46,564 bases of DNA from Candidatus Bathyarchaeota archaeon. GTDB taxonomy: Archaea; Thermoproteota; Bathyarchaeia; JAPDIZ01. The position numbers were made by a program, and so were the translations under genes. The notes beneath the pieces were generated by a model. That model did no database searches and was not told the DNA's origin. It saw only the letters and a program-made list of their open reading frames with translations. Positions 8,602 through 14,253 of the stretch are shown here, piece after piece. The DNA is taken from contig JAPDIZ010000007.1 in NCBI GenBank assembly GCA_029259355.1, positions 1 to 46,564 on the forward strand. The letters run 5' to 3'. Positions within the stretch are counted from its first letter, which is position 1; each line of letters begins with the position of its first letter.

Positions 8602-9171
8602 ATGGGTGGCTTCGTTGGCATCGACTTAGCAGGATCTGAGCGCAGACCATCTGGGTGGGCCTTCATAGACGAAGACCTTGTCGCACACACAATCCTCGTC
8701 TACCGGGATGAAGGAATTCTTAGGAAAACTCTGGAGGTAAGGCCCAGTGTCGTAGCCATCGACGCCCCCCTATCTCACCCAAAGAGTGGACACTTTCGAA
8801 AAGCCGATCTAATGCTCAAGAAGATCGGGTACAGCGTCCTCCCAACAACCTTCAGCGGAATGTCCATGCTTACCGAGAGGGGAATCCGACTAGCTGAGAA
8901 GCTTCGAGAACACGGAGTAGAGGTCATAGAGACTCATCCCAGGTCAGCGAGGAAGGCGATGGGGATAGATGCAGCAAATCCTGAGGAGGTGCAGAAGGCT
9001 TTTCTTAGGCTTGGGATACGCGGTGCGCTCGAAGAGCGCAAGCTAAGCCCACACGAGCTCGACGCCCTAACCGCAGCCTACACCGCGTTGGCATACGTTG
9101 AAGGAAATGTGGTGCTTATTGGGGATAGCGAAGAGGGATACATAGTGCTACCCAGAGGGGTGATATACTGA
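8602..9171 (+). CDS. DUF429 family protein (predicted RNase H-like nuclease)
   Basis: 189 residues. GIDLAGSERRPSGWA at the N-terminus, AIDAPLSHP at about 53-61, ETHPRSARKAMG and HELDALTAAYTA near the C-terminus are the conserved acidic motifs of DUF429, which has an RNase H-like fold. The activity is not known. ATG start at 8602, just downstream of the divergent PhoU-like promoter. Its end overlaps the proposed start of the PolD small-subunit gene. Confidence 0.82.
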   Translation: MGGFVGIDLAGSERRPSGWAFIDEDLVAHTILVYRDEGILRKTLEVRPSVVAIDAPLSHPKSGHFRKADLMLKKIGYSVLPTTFSGMSMLTERGIRLAEKLREHGVEVIETHPRSARKAMGIDAANPEEVQKAFLRLGIRGALEERKLSPHELDALTAAYTALAYVEGNVVLIGDSEEGYIVLPRGVIY

Positions 9172-10649
9172 GGAGCGAACTCAGGGAAGCCGTTCTATAT
9201 GCCGTAAGGAGAGGTTACCAAATCGATAGAGAGGCGTTCGATAGACTCTCCCAGCTAAAGGACCCGATTGCGCTGGTGGAGAGAGCTACTAAGCTCCTCG
9301 AGCAAAGCGGAGGATTCGTCATCACCAAATCCGTGTTGGACGAGGTCCTCAAACTCGAAGAACCTGTGCCTAAGCCAGTTCTGACAGGAAAGAAGGAGTT
9401 TCGACCACTTGCTTCAGAAGTAGAGGCGCAGGTAGAGGTTCTCCTTGACCCAACCAAGAGGATAAGCTCGGGAGGAGATGTGCAGCACTTCCTCCACCTC
9501 TTCAGGGATAGGTTCGAGAAGATTCAGAAGATTTTCAGGAGGCAAATGACCACTAGAGACGCGATAACCATAGACCAAGCTCATAGATCGCCAGACGGCA
9601 CCCGTCTCAAATTCATCTGCATGATAAGGGAGAAGCGAGAGACCAAGAAGGCAGTGGTGTTTGAGGTCGAGGACTTGGAGAGCAGCGCAAGAGTGATCGC
9701 CCTCAAGGAAAGCAAAGAGTTGTACGAAAAAGCCTCTCGAGTAGTTGTTGACGAAGTGGTCTGCGTAGAGTGTGTAAAGCGGGGAGAGGTCTTCGTAGCG
9801 AGAGACTTCATACTACCCGAAATCCCCCACCACACGCCTAGACGTGCAGAGACTTCGGTTTCAGCGCTGCTGATCTCCGACTTCCACATAGGGAGCAGAA
9901 TGTTCATGGAAAAAGAGGTCCGCCACCTCGTCGGCTGGCTGAGGGGAAGGGTGGGCAGCGGGTTTGAGGAGAAGATAGCTGAGAGCGTAAAGTACGTGGT
10001 GGTCGCTGGAGACTTGGTGGATGGCATAGGCGTATACCCTGGTCAAGAGGATGAGCTCGAGGTGATAAGCATCTACGAGCAGTACGAGAAGGCGGCCGAA
10101 ATTCTTAGCGAGATACCCGAATATGTCGAGATAGTGATCATCCCCGGAAACCACGACGCTACGCGCCAAGCCCTTCCACAGCCAGCCATCTCCCAGAGCT
10201 ACGCAAAGAAGCTCTACGAGCTGCACAACGTGAGGATGCTGGGAAACCCCTGCGTAGTAAGGCTTCATGAAGTAGAGATTCTGGTGTTTCACGGTCAATC
10301 CATGGAAGACTTAGCCTTCTCCGTACCGGGAATGGCTGTGGACAAGCCCGAAAAAACCCAAGCATACATGCTTAGAGCCAGGCACCTAGCGCCGGTGTAT
10401 GGTCAAAAAACCCCTATAGCCCCCGAACTCGAGGACATACTCGTAGTCGAGAGCGTACCAGACGTATTCCACGCAGGACACGTACACGTCACCGGGATGG
10501 ATAGGTATAGAGGGGTGCTCATCCTAAACTCAGGAGCTTGGCAGACACAAACCCCATATCAAGTCAGGAAGGGACTGACCCCAACGCCGGGAAGATCGCC
10601 CATAGTCAACCTAGCAACTTTGGAAGTTACTTGGGTGGGCTTTGGCTAA
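9168..10649 (+). CDS. polB: DNA polymerase D small subunit (DP1, 3'-5' exonuclease)
   Basis: Proofreading subunit of the archaeal replicative polymerase PolD. The C-terminal half is a calcineurin-like phosphoesterase with all metal-binding motifs: DFHIGS, AGDLVDG, PGNHD, FHGQS and GHVHVTG. Upstream lies an OB-fold (about residues 140-240). The first in-frame standard start is GTG 9276, but the frame is open back to 9129 and residues 1-36 read like the family N-terminal domain (LRSELREAVLYAVRRGYQID). The best initiation site is CTG 9168 behind GGGGTGAT (9157-9164); ATA 9165 is less likely. This gives 493 residues. The 3' end overlaps the converging DUF99 gene by about 39 bp. Confidence 0.9.
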   Translation: MRSELREAVLYAVRRGYQIDREAFDRLSQLKDPIALVERATKLLEQSGGFVITKSVLDEVLKLEEPVPKPVLTGKKEFRPLASEVEAQVEVLLDPTKRISSGGDVQHFLHLFRDRFEKIQKIFRRQMTTRDAITIDQAHRSPDGTRLKFICMIREKRETKKAVVFEVEDLESSARVIALKESKELYEKASRVVVDEVVCVECVKRGEVFVARDFILPEIPHHTPRRAETSVSALLISDFHIGSRMFMEKEVRHLVGWLRGRVGSGFEEKIAESVKYVVVAGDLVDGIGVYPGQEDELEVISIYEQYEKAAEILSEIPEYVEIVIIPGNHDATRQALPQPAISQSYAKKLYELHNVRMLGNPCVVRLHEVEILVFHGQSMEDLAFSVPGMAVDKPEKTQAYMLRARHLAPVYGQKTPIAPELEDILVVESVPDVFHAGHVHVTGMDRYRGVLILNSGAWQTQTPYQVRKGLTPTPGRSPIVNLATLEVTWVGFG

Positions 10650-11213
10650 AGCAGCAGAGAGCTCCCTAGCCAAAACCCTAGCCGCTCTAAGCGGCTCTGG
10701 GTACTTGCCAAAAGCCGCAAGGGATTCGATAACCGAAGCAACCTCCTCCAAAGAAATGCCGTAAGCGATTACGGGGATTCTAAACCCCCTTGCCCGCACC
10801 TCAACGGGTTCGCCGACCCTACGCAAGATCTCCACCCTATCCCTCCAGTCATCGAAGTGCCTAATCAGCGCAGACTCAGCTGCAAAAGGACGCGGCTTCC
10901 TCGACAAAACAACCAACACAGGCACCCCGGACTCTTCATAAAGCCTTTGAACGTCGACGAGGTTGAAGCCAGCGCAAGTCACCGACCCCAAGACTATGAG
11001 GTCTACATCCCCAAGCCTCGAGAGAACCTCTAGAACCACTTCAGTCGCGTCTAAGCCGTCGACAGCCACCCAGCCCAGCTCAACTGCCTCTATGCGAAAG
11101 CTGCGCATAACCAAACCAAGCAAGAGAGCTTTGGAGCCTCTTGCTCTAGGAGAGAATCCACCCTCCTCAAAGGCAGCTACGCGCAGGCTTCTTGGGTCGC
11201 CTAAACCAGGCAA
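10611..11213 (-). CDS. DUF99 family protein (endonuclease V-like)
   Basis: About 200 residues. LRVAAFEEGGF near the start, a central LIVLGSVTCAGFNLVDVQRLYEESGVPVLVVLSRKP and a C-terminal helical pair match DUF99, a family related in fold to endonuclease V. The enzymatic role is unproven. The frame is open to TTG 11246; TTG 11213 lies just past the cdc6 stop (11221) and leaves a family-like N-terminus. It follows cdc6 on the same strand with almost no gap, probably cotranscribed. Its 3' end overlaps the DP1 gene on the other strand. Confidence 0.8.
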   Translation of the reverse strand: MPGLGDPRSLRVAAFEEGGFSPRARGSKALLLGLVMRSFRIEAVELGWVAVDGLDATEVVLEVLSRLGDVDLIVLGSVTCAGFNLVDVQRLYEESGVPVLVVLSRKPRPFAAESALIRHFDDWRDRVEILRRVGEPVEVRARGFRIPVIAYGISLEEVASVIESLAAFGKYPEPLRAARVLARELSAALAKAHPSNFQSC

Positions 11214-11220
11214 AGCCAGC

Positions 11221-12507
11221 CTATCCCGGAGAGGGCTCCTCCCCAAAGAACCTAGATAGGACTTCGTCCTCCAAGAAAACCCTCCTTATATACAGCTTGG
11301 GAATACCCAGCCCGATGTGCTTAGTACGTCCATAGCGACCCATACTAATCACCCTCGCGTTGAGCACGCCAACAGCATCAAGCTCGTTAATGATGCCGCT
11401 TATCCTCCTCTGAGTAAGGGGATCGACGCCCACCTCGGAGCAAACCCTCTTATAGACCTCGTAGACATTTCCAGTTGCAGTAGGCTTTTCCAAACCCTCG
11501 AGCAAGTAGACGCTGCAAACAACAAGCTTTGCGTGAAATGGAAGAGTTTTCAGAACTTCTACGACACGCTCATACTCAATCTTTTCCTGAGCACGCCTAA
11601 CGTGATCCTCAGTTACGCGGTTAGCTTCTTCTCTTTCAGCAATCTCACCAGCTACCCGAAGCAAGTCAAGAGCTCGTCTCGCATCTCCATGCTCTGAAGC
11701 AGCCAAGGCGGCACAGAGCCTTATCGCAGCGTCGGACACCACCCCATCCAAGAAAGCGGCTGAAGCTCTCTCCGTTAAAATGTCGTAGAGTTCATTTGCG
11801 GTGTAGGGCCTAAAAACAACCTCCTCCTCGCTCAAGCTACTCAACACCTTTGGATCAAGGTATTCCTTGAACCTGAGGTCATTGGATATCCCAACAATCG
11901 CTACGCCACCGCCCGCAACGCCCTCGTTGATCCTAGTGAGCTCGTAGAGCACGTCATCGCCATGCGCCTTAACAAGTGCATCGATCTCATCCAGAACAAC
12001 TATGACAGGACGCTTCGAAGCAAGCACACCCCTCCTAAACCGGTGAAAAACCTCCCCTGTAGCTAACCCAGTGAAGGGAACATAGACGCCTATGGATTCA
12101 CAAAGAGAAGCCAGCACTCGGTAGGCAGTGCCAGCGATTCTGCAATTGACGTAGCATGCATGTATGGGTCGACCAACTTCGTCGCACTTCTGCACCAGCT
12201 TCTTCAAAACAAAGCGAGAAACTGCTGTCTTCCCGGTACCAGTTTTTCCGTAGATAAAGGCGTTAGAACCTCTAGACCCCTTCAACACAGGCGACAGGAT
12301 TACCGCGAGACGAGAGATCTGCTCCTCCCGGTGCGGAAGGTGATCGGGTACATAGTCATGTCTAAGCACATCGCGGTTGCGGAAGATCCGGGAAGCGCCC
12401 AAGAACCGCTCAAATATCTCGTCAACGATAGTTTCCTTGCTACCGGGAATAGGCAACACCTCGTGCAGAGACAACCAACCACAGAAGAGAGCATAAGGGT
12501 TTTTCAA
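11221..12507 (-). CDS. cdc6: Orc1/Cdc6 replication initiator
   Basis: AAA+ ATPase that binds ORB elements and opens the origin. IFRNRDVLRHDYVPDHLPHREEQI precedes Walker A GKTGTGKT (87-94); Walker B VLDEID (about 171-176) and sensor GISNDL follow. The C-terminal winged helix carries SQRRISGIINELD-like residues (QRRISGIINELDAVGVL) and a VISMGRYGR wing. 428 residues from TTG 12507. GTG 12459 or TTG 12456 would fit the family N-terminus better, but neither has a clear ribosome-binding site. The gene reads away from the origin that lies directly upstream, and one CGCTACCGGGAA-type element is only 23 bp upstream of the TTG, which would suit autoregulation. Confidence 0.95.
   Translation of the reverse strand: MKNPYALFCGWLSLHEVLPIPGSKETIVDEIFERFLGASRIFRNRDVLRHDYVPDHLPHREEQISRLAVILSPVLKGSRGSNAFIYGKTGTGKTAVSRFVLKKLVQKCDEVGRPIHACYVNCRIAGTAYRVLASLCESIGVYVPFTGLATGEVFHRFRRGVLASKRPVIVVLDEIDALVKAHGDDVLYELTRINEGVAGGGVAIVGISNDLRFKEYLDPKVLSSLSEEEVVFRPYTANELYDILTERASAAFLDGVVSDAAIRLCAALAASEHGDARRALDLLRVAGEIAEREEANRVTEDHVRRAQEKIEYERVVEVLKTLPFHAKLVVCSVYLLEGLEKPTATGNVYEVYKRVCSEVGVDPLTQRRISGIINELDAVGVLNARVISMGRYGRTKHIGLGIPKLYIRRVFLEDEVLSRFFGEEPSPG
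12439..12449 (-). repeat. Origin element copy 1 (within cdc6 5' coding end)
   Basis: GCTACCGGGAA on the plus strand; on the coding strand it encodes Pro-Gly-Ser near the Cdc6 N-terminus. Same orientation as copies 2 and 3. Confidence 0.45.
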
Positions 12508-12529
12508 AAGAAGTAGTTAAACCACATTC

Positions 12530-12540
12530 GTTACCGGGAA
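12530..12540 (-). repeat. Origin element copy 2
   Basis: GTTACCGGGAA, one base from the consensus, 23 bp upstream of the cdc6 start and left of the left ORB. Confidence 0.55.
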
Positions 12541-12569
12541 CGACTAATTAACACGACGATTGCTACCAA

Positions 12570-12598
12570 ACACCCCCACCCCCTCATTTCCACTGGAA
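12570..12598 (-). promoter_or_regulatory. Left origin recognition box (ORB)
   Basis: On the minus strand: the perfect dyad TTCCAGTGGAA, then ATGAGGGGGTGGGGGTGT. Nearly identical over about 29 nt to the right ORB and in inverted orientation to it. The dyad plus G-string is the known Orc1/Cdc6 binding layout; the G run points away from the AT-rich core. Confidence 0.88.
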
Positions 12599-12796
12599 AA
12601 GTTTAGAAGGCTTTCAATCAAGCAGCTATAATAGAGTGTTGAAATAGCAATGACCTGCTTCGATGTGCTCGCTATACATTTTGCAAAGAAGGCGGAAGTT
12701 TTCTCCATTTTCTGAGATAATCTAAACTATGTAAAAAGAATAATTAATGCGTATTACTCAACAACTTATCAACATACGTAATATTGTCAAGAATTC

Positions 12797-12807
12797 GCTA
12801 CCGGGAA
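12797..12807 (-). repeat. Origin element copy 3
   Basis: GCTACCGGGAA preceded by TC. With copy 4 it forms an inverted pair sharing the 13 nt TCGCTACCGGGAA, separated by about 45 bp, at the right edge of the AT-rich core. Confidence 0.65.
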
Positions 12808-12852
12808 CTGGGAGATGCTTGCTCAAATTCGGGTAATAAGCTCTTCAGTCTC

Positions 12853-12863
12853 TTCCCGGTAGC
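12853..12863 (+). repeat. Origin element copy 4
   Basis: TTCCCGGTAGC, the opposite orientation to copies 1-3. It shares 15 nt (CGCTACCGGGAAGAG on the reverse strand) with copy 5. It lies 30 bp left of the right ORB. Confidence 0.65.
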
Positions 12864-12893
12864 GACATACACCACATATTTGGATCTACCTTG

Positions 12894-12924
12894 TTCCAGT
12901 GGAAATGAGGGGGTGGGGGGGTGT
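12894..12924 (+). promoter_or_regulatory. Right origin recognition box (ORB)
   Basis: TTCCAGTGGAA dyad followed by ATGAGGGGGTGGGGGGGTGT on the plus strand, the inverted partner of the left ORB. It continues into CTTAACAACTAGTTAATG, which holds a small dyad of its own. Predicted Orc1/Cdc6 site. Confidence 0.88.
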
Positions 12925-13103
12925 CCTTAACAACTAGTTAATGTAGTTGTTGACGGCGAAGAACTTTGTTTCGAACTTCTTTTTCTCTTGACTTCTAACC
13001 CTTTCTTCGTTGATGTCTGAGATTTTCTTAGATTTGGTGATTCCAAGCTTTTTCTTCAGAAATCTTCGAAAGCTTTGAAGCATCTTCTGTTTAGTGTTGA
13101 ACC

Positions 13104-13112
13104 CCACTGGAA
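13104..13112 (-). promoter_or_regulatory. Partial ORB (mini-ORB)
   Basis: On the minus strand CTTCCAGTGGGG (plus CCCCACTGGAAG): nine bases of the ORB dyad without the long G-string, like the mini-ORB sites of other archaeal origins. Confidence 0.45.
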
Positions 13113-13168
13113 GCAAAGACAAAAAGCCAAAGATTTCCTTTTTCTTCCAAAAGAAGCGTTTTTTGCTC

Positions 13169-13179
13169 TTCCCGGTAGC
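13169..13179 (+). repeat. Origin element copy 5
   Basis: TTCCCGGTAGC, same orientation as copy 4, 61 bp upstream of the proposed start of the winged-helix gene at 13240. Confidence 0.6.
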
Positions 13180-13239
13180 GCTTTTCTCAACCGATTAGCT
13201 TTTATTTTGTTGACTGTTAATGTTGAGGTGGTGTGTTTG

Positions 13240-13647
13240 GTGCCTGCGCGTCGCTTCCGATTCGAGGTCTTCGACGACGAAGGAAATAGGCTTCAGGTAA
13301 TCTTTGAGGGACGAGTTTCTCGAGAGAAGATTCTTCAGCTCATAGACTTGTTGGAGCTTTTTGGAGGCGTTTCTCCTCACCCCCAATTTGCTTCGTCTGA
13401 GGCTCTTGGCGACAAGATGAAGAGGGTTTTTGCCGTTGTGCGCAGACGTTTCCCGGTAGGCAGTTTCTCCTCAACAGATGTTAAGCTGGCTTATGAGGAG
13501 ATGTTTGGTGAGCCCATAGAGCTTGGTGTGGTGTCGACGTATTTGGCTAGGCTTGCTAAGAGAGGACTTTTGGAGAGATCTGGCCGTCCCTCTCGCTGGA
13601 TGTATAGCCTACGACGCGTGGAGAGAGCTGCTCTCCTGGAGGCGTAG
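13240..13647 (+). CDS. Origin-adjacent protein with winged-helix-like C-terminus
   Basis: 135 residues from GTG 13240, preceded by GAGGTGGTG; the open frame continues back to 13075 through sequence that looks non-coding. The N-terminal half (RRFRFEVFDDEGNRLQVIFEGRVSREKILQLIDLLELFG) looks like a small beta-sheet plus helix. The C-terminal half (about 65-130: FSSTDVKLAYEEMFGEP, VVSTYLARLAKRGLLERSG, RWMYSLRR) reads as a winged helix. I do not recognise the family. Its position beside the origin suggests a role in initiation or its control, as an inference only. A TTCCCGGTAGG variant of the origin element lies in its coding sequence at 13450. Confidence 0.75.
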   Translation: MPARRFRFEVFDDEGNRLQVIFEGRVSREKILQLIDLLELFGGVSPHPQFASSEALGDKMKRVFAVVRRRFPVGSFSSTDVKLAYEEMFGEPIELGVVSTYLARLAKRGLLERSGRPSRWMYSLRRVERAALLEA

Positions 13648-14205
13648 TTACTGACTTTGGGAAAGGCTCTCTAGCAGTTTCTTCCCCTTCTCGGTTATTC
13701 TGTACCTAAACGGTGTTTTTGTCGTATCCCTTTCCACAAAACCTTCTTCGAAAAGTTTTTTCAACAATCTAGCTGTATGTTCTCTTGATCTGTTAATTAT
13801 CCCCCTGATATCTGCTGAAGTTTTTTCTCCCTCTAGGAGTAGGTGTTGAAGTATTTCGACCTCCGTAGGAGTAACCTCTGCCGAAGGCTTAGCGACTGGC
13901 ACTTTTCTTACACTTGGACTTGGTTTGAAGGCCTCTGCTCTAAGCTTTTTTTCGAGTTCTTCGACACGGCTTGCGAGCTGAGCTATTCTCTCCTCCATTT
14001 CTTGTAGAGTTCTTCTAACGTATTGAGCTATTGCTTCGAGGTCTTCCTTTATGGCTTCATACTCCCTGCTTACGCTCGACATCCTTCTGATGTAGAGTAT
14101 TCCGTAGGCGATGGCTGCTGCCAGCAGCAAAGCTGCTGTGGTGAGGGTTGTTGCGTCTATGGACCTCTTCCTCCAATTCTTTGCAAGGTGTTTTGTTGTC
14201 GACAT
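13648..14205 (-). CDS. Membrane-anchored winged-helix protein with coiled coil
   Basis: 185 residues. One transmembrane helix at about 18-38 (ATTLTTAALLLAAAIAYGIL), then a coiled coil at about 45-92 (EAIKEDLEAIAQYVRRTLQEMEERIAQL), a Pro/Lys linker, and a C-terminal winged helix (about 112-182, VEILQHLLLEGEKTSADIRGI...FRYRITEKGKKLL). ATG start at 14203-14205. Its stop abuts that of the winged-helix gene beside the origin. This layout suggests a DNA-binding domain held at the membrane; its target is unknown. Confidence 0.8.
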   Translation of the reverse strand: MSTTKHLAKNWRKRSIDATTLTTAALLLAAAIAYGILYIRRMSSVSREYEAIKEDLEAIAQYVRRTLQEMEERIAQLASRVEELEKKLRAEAFKPSPSVRKVPVAKPSAEVTPTEVEILQHLLLEGEKTSADIRGIINRSREHTARLLKKLFEEGFVERDTTKTPFRYRITEKGKKLLESLSQSQ

Positions 14206-14253
14206 AAATAAGAGTGGGCTTCTGTCTTTTGCTGAGGCGGTAGGTGCTACGGA

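Larger units (their letters stand above)
12508..13239. other. Replication origin region (oriC)
   Basis: A 730-bp gap between cdc6 and the next gene. It contains two long inverted origin-recognition boxes (12570-12598 and 12894-12924), a partial third box (13104-13112) and four copies of a second element. Between the large boxes lies an AT-rich stretch (about 12714-12796, for example AAAAAGAATAATTAATGCG), the likely duplex-unwinding element. Orc1/Cdc6 lies next to it. ORB boxes of this kind (dyad TTCCAGTGGAA followed by a G run) are the known Orc1/Cdc6 sites of Pyrococcus and Sulfolobus. On the right side, 12960-13170 is rich in T and C on the plus strand. No convincing protein gene lies inside. 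Confidence 0.88.

Noticed and set aside
12934-13122. Lysine-rich 62-codon open frame on the minus strand inside the origin
   Set aside because: It arises from the pyrimidine-rich tract, has an unnatural composition, no good ribosome-binding site and overlaps the origin elements.
13075-13239. N-terminal extension of the winged-helix gene
   Set aside because: It overlaps a partial ORB and origin element copy 5, and has no family-like sequence; GTG 13240 with GAGGTGGTG fits better.
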